This document shows, piece after piece, positions 19,943-28,760 of a stretch of 64,000 nucleotides of DNA (the first letter of the stretch is position 1; the number at the start of each line of letters is the position of its first letter). The notes beneath the pieces are model-generated. The model was not told the DNA's origin, did not search any database, and was given only the letters and a program-made list of their open reading frames with translations. Origin of the DNA: Parasphingopyxis sp. (GTDB taxonomy: Bacteria > Pseudomonadota > Alphaproteobacteria > Sphingomonadales > Sphingomonadaceae); assembly GCF_028279465.1 (NCBI RefSeq), contig NZ_JANQNS010000005.1, positions 1 to 64,000 of the forward strand, read 5' to 3'. The position numbers were made by a program, and so were the translations under genes.

Positions 19943-21859
19943 CTAGTCACCGCGCGCGTCGAGAATAGCCTCGATCTCGTCCATCACGCTGTCCATGCGA
20001 TCGATCACCGCATTATACGGCGCTGCCGTGGTCATATCGAGCCCGGCGTCCCGCAAGATTTCCAGCGGATAATCGGAGCCGCCGGCCCGCAGGAAATTGA
20101 GATAGGTCTCGCGGGCTTCATCGCCGCCCGTGTTCAGCTGCTCAACGAAATAGGCCGCGCCGGCGATCGAGGTGGCGTATTGGTAGACATAGAAGTTGAA
20201 GTAGAAATGGGGGATATAGGCCCATTCGATCATCTCTCTTTCGGTGATCTCCATGACGCCTTCATCGTGGCCGTGGTAGCGCCTCAAGATTTCGCCGTAG
20301 ATTTCCGTCATCCGCGCGCCCGTCAGCGCTTCGCCGCGTTCGACCGCCTCATGGATCGCGAGCTCGAACTCGGAGAACATCACCTGACGATAGAAGGTGC
20401 CACGCATCTGCTCGAGCGCATAGCCGAGATAGTAGAGCCGTTCGTCTTCGGTCTCGGCCTGTTCCAGCATATGTTCTTGCAGCAAAATCTCCTGCGCGAT
20501 GGCCGCAATCTCGGTCGTGAAGATCGAGAAGTCGGCGAGCTCATAGGGCTGATTTTCGTTGGTCAACACCTGATGCATGCCATGGCCCCACTCATGGGCG
20601 TAGGTCGATGCGCTGTTATAATCGTCGAGATGGTTGAGCAGGATCAACGGATGCACGTCATAGGCCGCACCTGACATATAGGCGCCCGAGCGTTTGCCGG
20701 CCTGCGGAAAGACATGCATCCAGCGCTCTTGTGACACTTCGGCAAATTGCTGCGAAAATTCAGGACCGAGAACGTCCATCGAAGCGAGCACATGATCGCG
20801 CGTCTCGTCGATAGGGAAGGTCAGGTCGGTCTCGACCATAGCCGGATAAATGTCGTGATAACCGAGATCCTCGATCTCCAGCATGCGCGCGCGCAAGGCA
20901 AAGTAACGATGCAGAACATCGATACGGTCATTCGTCACCTGAACGAGGGTGCGATACACCGCCTCCGGAATATTGTCGCCCGAGAGGAAATATTGCAGCG
21001 TATTGTCATAGTTGCGCGCTGTGGCCGTCGCGACATTCGCCTGAACTTCTCCATTCAGCGTTGCGCCGAGGGTGCTCTCATATTCTCTCCACGTCCCCCA
21101 AAACGCGTCGAACACGGCGATCCGGTCTTCGCGGTTCGCGGCCTGACGATGCAGCGTATACCCTGAGGGAGTGAGATGCGCTTCTTCCCCGGTGCTCAAG
21201 GTGATGCGCGGCCAGTCGATTTCCGCATTGGCCAGCAGGTCGCGCGCATTCTGCGACGCTGACAGTGCCGTGCTCATCAAAGTCATGACCTGTTCGGTTT
21301 CCGGAGAAAGCGTGTGCTCGCCTTGTCGAAGCGTATTACGAAGACCGTGCGCGTGTTTCTGCAAGCCATCTTCTTCGGCGATGAAGCTTTCAATCCGTTC
21401 TTCGCCGATCGCGACAATCTCGGGCAGCATGAAGCTTTGTTCGGCCCCCGCCGCCTGCCAGAGCGCCTGAAGCCGGCCAACCATCTCCTGACCGGCCGGG
21501 TCGCCAAGATTGGTATTCCGCTGGTTGGACGCATAGGTCCAAAGTCGCGTCATCTCTCGATTGAAAGCAGAGCTTGCATCCAGGGCGGCCAGCAAGGTTG
21601 CGGCATCGTTCTCAAGTCGGCCTTGATAGGCATCGAGCGTGTCGACTTCACCGCGGAGCCGTTCGAGTTCTGCTTCCCAGGCTTCTTTGGTCGGATAGAA
21701 TGCCGTCAGATCCCAAACATGGCGTTCGTCTACGGCATCAGCTGCTTCCGCAGCATCAGCATCCTGAGCATGGCCCTGGGCGGGCATGGCAAGGATAGCC
21801 AAGCCCAGAACACTCGCAAAAGCGAGCCGCGTTTTTGATCTCTCCGAAAACCGCTTCAT
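19943..21859 (-). CDS. pepF: Secreted M3-family oligoendopeptidase F-like metallopeptidase
   Basis: A 638-residue zinc peptidase exported to the periplasm. The start at 21859 is chosen for its GGGAG ribosome site and because it opens a signal peptide (KRFSERSKTRLAFASVLGLA, cleavage near GHA|Q). The PepF N-terminal helical domain begins with HVWDLTAFYPTKEAWEAEL. The catalytic motif HEWGH is at residues 422-426 within NSASTYAHEWGHGMHQ, with the downstream glutamate helix (EIAAIAQEILLQEHM). PepF usually cuts 7-17-residue peptides; a signal peptide version next to an opp importer suggests trimming of peptides in the periplasm before uptake. Converges with the cupin gene. Confidence 0.92.
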   Translation of the reverse strand: MKRFSERSKTRLAFASVLGLAILAMPAQGHAQDADAAEAADAVDERHVWDLTAFYPTKEAWEAELERLRGEVDTLDAYQGRLENDAATLLAALDASSAFNREMTRLWTYASNQRNTNLGDPAGQEMVGRLQALWQAAGAEQSFMLPEIVAIGEERIESFIAEEDGLQKHAHGLRNTLRQGEHTLSPETEQVMTLMSTALSASQNARDLLANAEIDWPRITLSTGEEAHLTPSGYTLHRQAANREDRIAVFDAFWGTWREYESTLGATLNGEVQANVATATARNYDNTLQYFLSGDNIPEAVYRTLVQVTNDRIDVLHRYFALRARMLEIEDLGYHDIYPAMVETDLTFPIDETRDHVLASMDVLGPEFSQQFAEVSQERWMHVFPQAGKRSGAYMSGAAYDVHPLILLNHLDDYNSASTYAHEWGHGMHQVLTNENQPYELADFSIFTTEIAAIAQEILLQEHMLEQAETEDERLYYLGYALEQMRGTFYRQVMFSEFELAIHEAVERGEALTGARMTEIYGEILRRYHGHDEGVMEITEREMIEWAYIPHFYFNFYVYQYATSIAGAAYFVEQLNTGGDEARETYLNFLRAGGSDYPLEILRDAGLDMTTAAPYNAVIDRMDSVMDEIEAILDARGD

Positions 21860-22041
21860 AGTCGCTGCTCCCTTGGTAGCCGAGCGTAGATTGTTGATTG
21901 CAAGACGTTGCGAAGAGGACGGCGCAACGGCCGCACCATGCATTCCCGGATCGCTCCGATAATTGCGCGTGACCATAGACTCGGATTAGACTAGCGCAAG
22001 ATCGTTATGTCGATGCCCAACGGCCGTTAGTCGAGATCAAG

Positions 22042-23142
22042 CTAGAGTGCCGTCGCGGGCTGTTTCTCGAATTCGAGCCTTTCCCATACCCCTTTATCTG
22101 CCTGTCCCCGGCACGCCCAGAATTCGAGATCGGCGGGGTTGCAGACAACAACCGCGTTCGTGGTCGCTCCCGAATCGTCCTCGGCAAAGCGATTGATGCT
22201 GAGGCGGCCATCGGAGCGGTCGGCAAACAGCTTTTTCATTGTCTCAGGCGTGTGATCGCCCGATTGATCCAGCAATCTCTCCATCCGCGAAAACCGCTGA
22301 TGCGTGCTGGGCGATAGATCGGTCTCCAGCGCGATATTCTCTTCGAACAGACAATGATTGGTCCGGGCCAGCGGACCGTCGCCTGTTGTCCTGGAGCGGG
22401 CCGAACTTGGGGATCGTTCCCACTCGATCGCCTGCGTCGCGTCGCCCGCCCAGTAGGAGTGGCTGCCGGCCACCGGCGTGCGCTCGAAAATCGCGCTGGC
22501 CGCTTCGAGTGTTGTTTGTCCAAGCGCCAAATGCAGGACGGAGAGATAGGGGATACCGATCTTCGCGCCCTTGGTTTTGAGATTGGTGGTGCCGACCGTC
22601 ACGCCATGCGTGTTCATCCCCATCAGCGTCTGACATCCGGCGCACGTGACCGTCCACGTCTCGGGGCCCTCATCCGGGATGCGGTGAAGCGCAATCACAT
22701 ATTCGACGTCTGGCCCATTGAGATCCCAGGTCTGACCCTGGAGAGCCTGACCATCACGCGTGATTTCCGGCGGGAGCAACGCAGCGGTACAGCCTTCATC
22801 CTCTACAACCGGGGGGTCTTCGGGGAGGAGGATGATATCGCGAACATCGGTCATATTCGTTGTGGTGAACAAACGTATGGGATCGATATCGGCGCCTTCG
22901 GCAATGCCGAGATGCTCGACATGACCAGCCGGGTCGAATGTACGGACTTGGTCAAGACACCCAGCCCCGGCTTCGAACAGCTCTGCCGTTCCCTCAAAAC
23001 CGCGCTCCTTGAAATATGCCTCAACTGCAGCCTCGCGGTCGGCAACAAAGGCGTGGATCATGGCGCGACACTGGCTCCCATATTGGCGGCCCATCTCCTG
23101 CGGCGTGCCAGAGACCGTGAATTTCGGAAGATCAAAATGCAT
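22042..23142 (-). CDS. C45-family Ntn-hydrolase (acyl-CoA:6-APA acyltransferase-like)
   Basis: A 366-residue protein of the peptidase C45/AAT family. The hallmark is an internal Gly-Cys where the proenzyme cuts itself to expose the Cys nucleophile: EDEGCTAALLPPE, with G117-C118, followed by GQALQGQTWDLN, the conserved strand after the nucleophile. The segment MGMNTHGVTVGTTNLK also fits the family. Bacterial members are mostly uncharacterised amidases or acyltransferases; no signal peptide is seen. Lies downstream of a VOC gene on the same strand (78-base gap). Substrate unknown. Confidence 0.82.
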   Translation of the reverse strand: MHFDLPKFTVSGTPQEMGRQYGSQCRAMIHAFVADREAAVEAYFKERGFEGTAELFEAGAGCLDQVRTFDPAGHVEHLGIAEGADIDPIRLFTTTNMTDVRDIILLPEDPPVVEDEGCTAALLPPEITRDGQALQGQTWDLNGPDVEYVIALHRIPDEGPETWTVTCAGCQTLMGMNTHGVTVGTTNLKTKGAKIGIPYLSVLHLALGQTTLEAASAIFERTPVAGSHSYWAGDATQAIEWERSPSSARSRTTGDGPLARTNHCLFEENIALETDLSPSTHQRFSRMERLLDQSGDHTPETMKKLFADRSDGRLSINRFAEDDSGATTNAVVVCNPADLEFWACRGQADKGVWERLEFEKQPATAL

Positions 23143-23220
23143 GCTAAACTCTCTTCACGGTCAGGGTATGCCATGCTGCCCCGACGGTTACAATTCGCAA
23201 GGTAGAGATGGCCTCACACC

Positions 23221-23589
23221 TCATTTCGGCGCGAAGACGCAAAGCTTGTTCCCGTCCGGGTCCCGAACATAGGCGACGTAGTGCGTCCCTTCGCGGATGC
23301 CAGGTTCGCCCGCGTCGGCACCGCCATGCTCCAGTGCCGCCTTGTAGAAGGCATCCACGGACGCGTGGTCTGATGTCTCGAAGGCGAGCATCGTTCCGTT
23401 GCCATTTGTAGCGGCCTGACGATCATAGGGTGAAGTCAGGCACAGCTTCGCCCGTTCGCCGTCACGACCATAGCGGGTCCATGTGGGATCGGTCTCTTCG
23501 CGTACCCCGCCTATCGCCTTGAAAACGGCATCGTAGAACAGGATTGACCGGTCCATATCATTGGTGCCGAGCGTAGCATAAGCGATCAC
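23221..23589 (-). CDS. VOC-superfamily (glyoxalase-like) protein
   Basis: A 122-residue single-chain VOC protein: MDRSILFYDAVFKAIGG at the start, AFETSDHASVDAFYKAALEHGG in the middle and the ending YVAYVRDPDGNKLCVFAP. Start codon is GTG, with GAGG 11 bases upstream. Such proteins range from glyoxalases to resistance proteins; no substrate can be inferred. It follows the Zur-like gene by 81 bases on the same strand, so it may be read through from the zinc operon. Confidence 0.8.
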   Translation of the reverse strand: MIAYATLGTNDMDRSILFYDAVFKAIGGVREETDPTWTRYGRDGERAKLCLTSPYDRQAATNGNGTMLAFETSDHASVDAFYKAALEHGGADAGEPGIREGTHYVAYVRDPDGNKLCVFAPK

Positions 23590-23670
23590 ATGCTAATCCT
23601 CTGCCAAAGCTTCTTCGTGTTAACGCGCAGTCGAACCGTTCAGAGCGCCCCTCGGTTCCACCGCATATAC

Positions 23671-24111
23671 TCAGCGGCGAGCCTCAAATTCACCATGAAC
23701 TTCGAGGATCGTTCTACAGGGCTTGAAGCCGGACGCTTCCGCGAGTTGGACGAGTCGATCGACAAGATCGGGCGCTGGCGCTGAACCAACCAGATGCCCC
23801 GACCCGTCGATCAAGCAGATGTCACCCGCTTCCTGCTTGATTACGAAGGCCGAAAGCGATTCGATGCGGCTGACCCTGTCTTGTTCGATCAATCGAGCGA
23901 GCGTGCGATAGACTTGCGCGGGGAAGAGTTTTTTTCCGGTTTTGGCCGAACGTGCCGCGATATCATAGGCGCTCATGGGAGCGTTCGCCCGAGCAAGAAC
24001 ATCAAGAATGATCAGTTCAATTTCTTCGCGTGAGCGGCGCAGGCCAGAATCGCAAGGATGGCGCAGCGACGAGCTTCCGGAGCCTCGCACCGTACGATTG
24101 GCCGCCGGCAT
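23671..24111 (-). CDS. Zur/Fur-family protein with most metal ligands lost
   Basis: A 146-residue winged-helix protein that aligns with E. coli Zur: SAYDIAARSAKTG (helix), LFPAQVYRTLARLIEQDRVSRIESLSAFV (recognition helix and wing), then a C-terminal dimerisation domain ending GFKPCRTILEVHG. The DNA-binding half is well kept, but the zinc residues are not. The Cys after the wing (YVLC in E. coli Zur) is Lys92, the CxxC is C99-L-I-D102, and the C-terminal CxxC is FEAR. Only C99 and H139 remain of the usual ligands. It starts 2 bases after hisI stops and closes the cysS-yidD-cobW-hisI operon. It could be a metal-blind paralogue, a modulator of a true Zur encoded elsewhere, or a diverged sensor. 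No clear ribosome site; coupling to hisI is likely. Confidence 0.75.
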   Translation of the reverse strand: MPAANRTVRGSGSSSLRHPCDSGLRRSREEIELIILDVLARANAPMSAYDIAARSAKTGKKLFPAQVYRTLARLIEQDRVSRIESLSAFVIKQEAGDICLIDGSGHLVGSAPAPDLVDRLVQLAEASGFKPCRTILEVHGEFEARR

Positions 24112-24113
24112 AA

Positions 24114-24611
24114 CTACAGCCGCGTCGGGTTGGGCAGCCCTGCATAGACTGCATCGGCGTCGAACGCGCGCTCGGGTTCGATGTGTATCAGCTTGACGGG
24201 AGCGTCGGCACCAACCGATTTCAGATCGATTTCGCGATAGAAACAGGATTTGTAACCGACATGGCAGCTTCCCGGACCCTCGATACGCACAAACAGAATG
24301 AGGGCATCCTGATCGTCATCGATCAGTATCCGTTCGACGGCCTGAGTGAAGCCGCTATGCTCGCCTTTTCGCCACAACGTTTCGCGGCTGCGCGACCAGA
24401 AATGCGCCTCGCGGGTAAGCAGCGTCTGCTCCAGCGCCTCAGCGTTCATATATCCGAGCATTAGCACCGACTGATCCGCAGCGTTGATCACAATGACCGG
24501 CGAGAGGCCCTCGGCATCGAAGCGCGGGGCCAGCTCGTCGCCAAGCTCGACCTGCTCGACGCTGGTGCGATCCGCAAACGGTACGCTCGATCTGGTCACG
24601 CTTTGCTCCAT
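24114..24611 (-). CDS. hisI: Phosphoribosyl-AMP cyclohydrolase, HisI2-type paralogue
   Basis: A 165-residue enzyme of histidine biosynthesis (PR-AMP ring opening). Signature stretches: VLMLGYMNAEALEQTL, HFWSRSRETLWRKGEHSG, and GPGSCHVGYKSCFYRE. In standard HisI three Cys bind the catalytic zinc. The second and third (C116, C123) are present, but the first, in the DCDGD motif, is replaced: residues 98-102 read DDDQD, so Asp99 stands for Cys. That pattern fits the HisI2 paralogues reported in COG0523/Zur contexts. It overlaps cobW by 16 bases and is followed at once by the Zur-like gene. Presumably a backup for a zinc-dependent HisI elsewhere. Confidence 0.88.
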   Translation of the reverse strand: MEQSVTRSSVPFADRTSVEQVELGDELAPRFDAEGLSPVIVINAADQSVLMLGYMNAEALEQTLLTREAHFWSRSRETLWRKGEHSGFTQAVERILIDDDQDALILFVRIEGPGSCHVGYKSCFYREIDLKSVGADAPVKLIHIEPERAFDADAVYAGLPNPTRL

Positions 24612-25855
24612 TCAGATGGTGGTGTGGTGAGTTTGGCATCCAAACTGCTCGAACCGAGCGGCAAGAGTTCTGGATTTGCACCTGTCAGGCCCGAACCTTC
24701 CGGCCCATAGACTTCAAAGCGCGAAATAGGCTGCGTCAACACGACGAGCGTCTCGCGCAACACCCGTTCGTCGATGTCGCGTGTGATGAAAACGATGCGG
24801 CTGCGATGATCGTCACTGGGCCAGGCATCGAGCATGACCGGTGGATGAAAGATGTTCTGCACACCATGGATCACCATGGGTCTGTCGAACCCCGCAAGAT
24901 TCAGGATGCCCTTCACCCGCAGAATATCGTGGCTCGCAAACATCATCAGAATATCGAGCCAGCGCTCCAGAGCTTCCGCTTCCAGCGGCTCGTCAAACGT
25001 CAGGCACAGCGAGCGGATATGATCGTCGTGACGGTTGACGTCATGATGATGGTCGTGTGCGTCACCATGATCGTGCTCGTCACACTGTTCATCTTCGCCA
25101 TGATGATGGTCGTGCGCGTCATGCGTGTGATCATGGTCATGATGGTGATGATGCGGCGCCTCATAGGCTTCGGCGCTCAGCCAGGCTTGGACGGTCTCGC
25201 TCTTCGTGGCGGGGTCGTAGAGTCCCGCGCCAAATAATTGCTGCGTTTCGACCTCGCCGTTGATCACCGTAATGAGCGGCGCAGCCGGATTGATCGTCCG
25301 AAGCCTGTCCTTGAGCTGCGCTGCCTCGCTTTCGCTTACGAGATCGGTCTTGGTCAGCAGCAAGCGATCGGCGACTGCGGCCTGGCGCACCGATTCCTCT
25401 TGCCGGTCGAGCGTATCCATGCCCGTTGCGGCGTCCACGGTGGTGATGACACTGTCCAATTGGTAGAGCGGTGCGATCTCCTCATCGGTCATCAGCGCGT
25501 GGAGAATCGGCATCGGATCGGCGAGACCGGTGGTCTCGATCACGATGCGATCGAACCAACAGTCGCCATTGCGGGCATACCGCCATGGCGCGTCGCGTAG
25601 CGTGCGGACAAGATCGCCACGGATGGTGCAGCACAAGCAACCACTGGACATCTCAACAACCGTATCATTGTCACCAAAGGCCACGAGGTCATGGTCGATG
25701 CCGATCGAGCCGAATTCATTGATGATGAGCAGCGCCTTGCTCATCTCGGGAGACTGCACGAGATGGTTGAGCAATGTGGTCTTGCCGCTGCCGAGAAAAC
25801 CGGTCAGCAGCGAAATGGGGATCGGAGCCTGAGCGCCGGTGCGGATAGCACTCAT
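24596..25855 (-). CDS. COG0523 (CobW/ZigA-like) G3E GTPase with His-rich loop
   Basis: A 419-residue putative zinc metallochaperone. Walker A is GFLGSGKTT (19-27), the COG0523 metal motif GCLCC is at 72-76, IETTGLADP is the switch region, and TKTD (168-171) gives guanine specificity. Residues about 235-279 are an extreme His/Asp stretch (over 20 His), a likely zinc store. The CobW C-terminal domain follows (SLCLTFDEPLEAEALERWLD ... RILRVKGILNLAG-like segment). ATG at 25855 has AGGAG 9 bases upstream; a longer frame would run into yidD. These GTPases hand metal to client enzymes during zinc shortage. It lies in an operon with cysS, yidD and hisI2. Confidence 0.92.
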   Translation of the reverse strand: MSAIRTGAQAPIPISLLTGFLGSGKTTLLNHLVQSPEMSKALLIINEFGSIGIDHDLVAFGDNDTVVEMSSGCLCCTIRGDLVRTLRDAPWRYARNGDCWFDRIVIETTGLADPMPILHALMTDEEIAPLYQLDSVITTVDAATGMDTLDRQEESVRQAAVADRLLLTKTDLVSESEAAQLKDRLRTINPAAPLITVINGEVETQQLFGAGLYDPATKSETVQAWLSAEAYEAPHHHHHDHDHTHDAHDHHHGEDEQCDEHDHGDAHDHHHDVNRHDDHIRSLCLTFDEPLEAEALERWLDILMMFASHDILRVKGILNLAGFDRPMVIHGVQNIFHPPVMLDAWPSDDHRSRIVFITRDIDERVLRETLVVLTQPISRFEVYGPEGSGLTGANPELLPLGSSSLDAKLTTPPSEWSKA

Positions 25856-25916
25856 TGCATAAACTCCTGGCGCAGTTTGTCGCAGGCGTAGAGTCGCAGT
25901 GACAACGGTTCGTTCA

Positions 25917-26150
25917 TCAATCGATCTTTCTCGAACGGATCGGCGGGACAGGATCGTACCCATGGCCGCCCCAAGGGTTGCAGCGCAATATGCGCCATAC
26001 TGACAAGGCGCTGCCGCGCAGCAGTCCGTGGCGCGCGAGCGCTTCTACGGCATAGGCTGAGCAGCTCGGCTGGAAGCGGCATGTCGGCGGGGTGAGCGGG
26101 GAGAGCCAACGCTGGTATCCGCGGATGAACGCAATCAGTATCCGCGTCAT
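25917..26150 (-). CDS. yidD: Membrane protein insertion efficiency factor YidD
   Basis: A 77-residue YidD: an amphipathic N-terminal helix ([38 protein letters not shown]) with the conserved C-x5-CS-Y and the [13 protein letters not shown] ending. It assists YidC/Sec-dependent insertion of membrane proteins. Its ATG overlaps the cysS stop (ATGA), so it is translated with cysS. It is usually beside rnpA/yidC; here it sits between cysS and cobW. Confidence 0.95.
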   Translation of the reverse strand: MTRILIAFIRGYQRWLSPLTPPTCRFQPSCSAYAVEALARHGLLRGSALSVWRILRCNPWGGHGYDPVPPIRSRKID

Positions 26151-27526
26151 GCCATCCGCCTCCAGGCCGTACCGTCGGGTGTATCGTCCAAAAGAACGCC
26201 CATTCCCGTCAGCATGTCCCGCAAGCGGTCAGCCTCCGCAAAGTCACGCGCAGCGCGCGCGGCTTCCCGATCGGCCACGAGCCGCTCGATCGTCGCATCC
26301 ATGGCGTCATTGTCATTCGCGCCCGTAAACCAGTGTTCGGGATCGGCCTCGATCAGTCCGAGCATGGCGCCCGCCTCCATCATCGCCGCTTTGATCGCAG
26401 CGCGTTCTGCTGGGTCCGACGCCTTGTGCGCGGCCTTCGCAAGGCCGAACAGCTCGGCGAGCGCTGTCGGGGTGTTCAAGTCGTCGTCGAGCGCCGCGTG
26501 GAAGGGTTCGAGTCGATCCCCTGCCTCGGTCGGCGCAACGTCGCTAAGGTCTCGCATCGCGCCGTAGAGCCTGTCGAGCCCGCGCCGGGCATCGCCCAGG
26601 CTGCGTTCGGAGAGGTCGAGCGGCCGACGATAATGGGCCGACAGCAGCGCCAACCGGATCGCCTCGCCCGGCACATCTTCCAGCAGCTCGCGCACCAGAC
26701 GCACATTGCCGAGCGACTTGGACATCTTGGCGCCGTCAATCGTCACAAAACCGTTATGGACCCAGTAGCGGCAATAGAGTTCGCCATCATGCGCGCAGGT
26801 GCCCTGGGCTATCTCATTTTCGTGATGCGGGAAGATCAGATCCTGCCCGCCGCCATGGATATCGATCGAGTTCCCGAGATGATTCTCGATCATCGCCGAG
26901 CATTCGATATGCCAGCCCGGTCGACCGCGCCCCCAGGGGCTATCCCATCCCGGCTGATCGCCGGATGAGGGTTTCCAGAGCACGAAATCTGCGGGATCGC
27001 GCTTGAACGGGGCCACCTCGACGCGCGCACCGGCCCGCATCTCGTCGAGGCTGCGACCGGACAAGCGGCCATAGTCTGGGAAGCTCGCGACCTCGAACAA
27101 CACGTGACCTTCAACCACATAGGCGTGGCCATTCTCGATGAGCGCGCTGATCATGCCGATGATATCGGGTACATGATCGGTGACGCGCGGCTCGACATCG
27201 GGCGTCAGCACCCCGAGTGCCGCCATGTCCTCATGATAAGCGTCGATATATTTGGAGGTGACAGTGCCGATCGGTATTCCGGCTTCCTCGGCGGCGGTGT
27301 TAATCTTGTCATCGATATCGGTGAAATTGCGTGCGTATGTCACACGCGGGAAGCGCCGCTTCAGGACGCGGTAAAGAACATCGAAAACGACGGCGGGCCG
27401 GGCGTTGCCGACATGGGCATAATCGTAAACCGTTGGCCCGCACACATATAGCGTAACGTGCGCCGGATCGGTGGGCACAAAGACTTCGCGTTGTCCGCTG
27501 AGCGTGTTGGTGAGTGTAAGGGGCAC
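26147..27526 (-). CDS. cysS: Cysteinyl-tRNA synthetase
   Basis: A 459-residue class I aminoacyl-tRNA synthetase. The HIGH-type motif is [18 protein letters not shown], and KMSKSLGN is the KMSKS loop. The zinc ligands that discriminate cysteine are all present: Cys in [10 protein letters not shown], Cys in WHIECSAM, and His/Glu in FPHHENE, so unlike its neighbours this enzyme is still a zinc protein. First gene of the leftward zinc operon, starting about 50 bases from the Zur-like box shared with folE2. Whether it is the only cysS of the genome cannot be told. Confidence 0.96.
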   Translation of the reverse strand: MPLTLTNTLSGQREVFVPTDPAHVTLYVCGPTVYDYAHVGNARPAVVFDVLYRVLKRRFPRVTYARNFTDIDDKINTAAEEAGIPIGTVTSKYIDAYHEDMAALGVLTPDVEPRVTDHVPDIIGMISALIENGHAYVVEGHVLFEVASFPDYGRLSGRSLDEMRAGARVEVAPFKRDPADFVLWKPSSGDQPGWDSPWGRGRPGWHIECSAMIENHLGNSIDIHGGGQDLIFPHHENEIAQGTCAHDGELYCRYWVHNGFVTIDGAKMSKSLGNVRLVRELLEDVPGEAIRLALLSAHYRRPLDLSERSLGDARRGLDRLYGAMRDLSDVAPTEAGDRLEPFHAALDDDLNTPTALAELFGLAKAAHKASDPAERAAIKAAMMEAGAMLGLIEADPEHWFTGANDNDAMDATIERLVADREAARAARDFAEADRLRDMLTGMGVLLDDTPDGTAWRRMA

Positions 27527-27833
27527 GGCTTTCTGCTTCTTGACCTTCCAGATTTTAGATTGGTTGCGAACTTCACAAGATATAATATAACATATTCAAT
27601 AACAAGAGGTCGAAAGGACGATGTAGCGTAAGATTTTCGCCGATCATATATGAGCTGGAGTGATGACGAAGCGATTTGGCGAACACAATATCGTTTGCCG
27701 CCAATCCACTTTCGCTCGGCATCTGGAAACTGTTTGATCGAATAACCAAATCACGATGAATTCATGATCCGCTAAATCAGCGGGCTTCCTTCCCAAGGCA
27801 CTGACTCAACACGGAGCAGCGCCGCAACCGGAT
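27527..27833. other. Divergent cysS-folE2 promoter region
   Basis: A 307-base AT-rich stretch between divergent genes. It contains the Zur-like box (27579-27593), 53 bases from the cysS start and 240 bases from the folE2 start. No other gene or RNA was recognised. Confidence 0.55.
27579..27593 (+). promoter_or_regulatory. Zur-like operator A (cysS operon / folE2)
   Basis: GATATAATATAACAT. The inner TATAATATAACAT agrees at every fixed base with the TATANTATAACAT portion of the Zur consensus I know from proteobacteria, and the flank continues ATTC. Differs at one base from the box in front of the TonB receptor gene at 42.5 kb. Confidence 0.7.
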
Positions 27834-28736
27834 ATGAACATGCTTGCAAATCTTCCCGATATTTCCCGTTCCGACACCGTCCCCGCGCAAAGCCCGTTGG
27901 CCTGGGTGGGCATGGAGGGCATCGATCTGCCCATACTCGTTACCGAACCCGGCTATCGCCGTGATGTGCATGCCCGTATCGACGCACTGGTCGATCTGCC
28001 GTCGCCCGAAGTGAAAGGCATTCACATGTCGAGGCTGTATCGCTTGGTCGATACGCTGGCAGATGGCGATCCGTTGACACCGGAAGGGCTGAGAGTGCTG
28101 CTGGACCAAATGGTCGAGAGCCATGAAGACTGCGGCAGCGGCAATGCGCGCCTGCGGATCGGCTTCGACCTGCTTGTGAGTCGCTCGGCGCTGGTAACCG
28201 AGGGCCTTTCGGGCTGGAAGTCCTATCCGGTGAAAATTGAAGCCTCGCTGGTCAACGGGACCTTTGCCTGCCAAGCGGAAGTACGCGTTGAATATTCCTC
28301 AACCTGCCCCTGCTCGGCTGCATTGTCGCGACAGCTAATTGAGCAGAATTTTCTCGATACATTCGGTAAGGAAGGAACGGTTGCCCCGAGCGAGGTTGCC
28401 GCTTGGCTTGAAAAAAATGCTTCGATGGCGACTCCGCACAGCCAGCGCAGCGAGGCACATGTCACGGTCGAGATCGACTCCGCAGCGACCGGCTTTGGGC
28501 TGCTGGTGCTAATCGACGAGATTGAGGCAGCGGTAGGGACGCCGGTGCAAACGGCAGTCAAGCGCGCCGACGAGCAGGCCTTCGCCGCGCTCAACGGGCA
28601 GAATCTGATGTTCGTCGAGGACGCAGCACGGAGGATTGAGGATATGTTGGGCGACTATCGCGGCGCGAAGGTTTACGTCCGGCATGTTGAGAGCCTCCAC
28701 CCACATGACGCCGTAGCATGGGCATCCCCGAGCTAA
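27834..28736 (+). CDS. folE2: GTP cyclohydrolase IB (FolE2, zinc-independent)
   Basis: A 300-residue enzyme making 7,8-dihydroneopterin triphosphate from GTP for folate and related cofactors. FolE2 can use Mn or Fe where FolE needs zinc. Family marks: [11 protein letters not shown] (60-70), the [17 protein letters not shown] stretch with the conserved Cys at 158/160, and the C-terminal [13 protein letters not shown] ... [14 protein letters not shown]. Length is normal. Reads away from the Zur-like box and is followed after 24 bases by the dihydroorotase gene. In Pseudomonas and other bacteria folE2 is a classic Zur target that replaces FolE in zinc limitation. Confidence 0.95.
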   Translation: MNMLANLPDISRSDTVPAQSPLAWVGMEGIDLPILVTEPGYRRDVHARIDALVDLPSPEVKGIHMSRLYRLVDTLADGDPLTPEGLRVLLDQMVESHEDCGSGNARLRIGFDLLVSRSALVTEGLSGWKSYPVKIEASLVNGTFACQAEVRVEYSSTCPCSAALSRQLIEQNFLDTFGKEGTVAPSEVAAWLEKNASMATPHSQRSEAHVTVEIDSAATGFGLLVLIDEIEAAVGTPVQTAVKRADEQAFAALNGQNLMFVEDAARRIEDMLGDYRGAKVYVRHVESLHPHDAVAWASPS

Positions 28737-28760
28737 GGCAAGTGCGCAACAAAGGACGTT

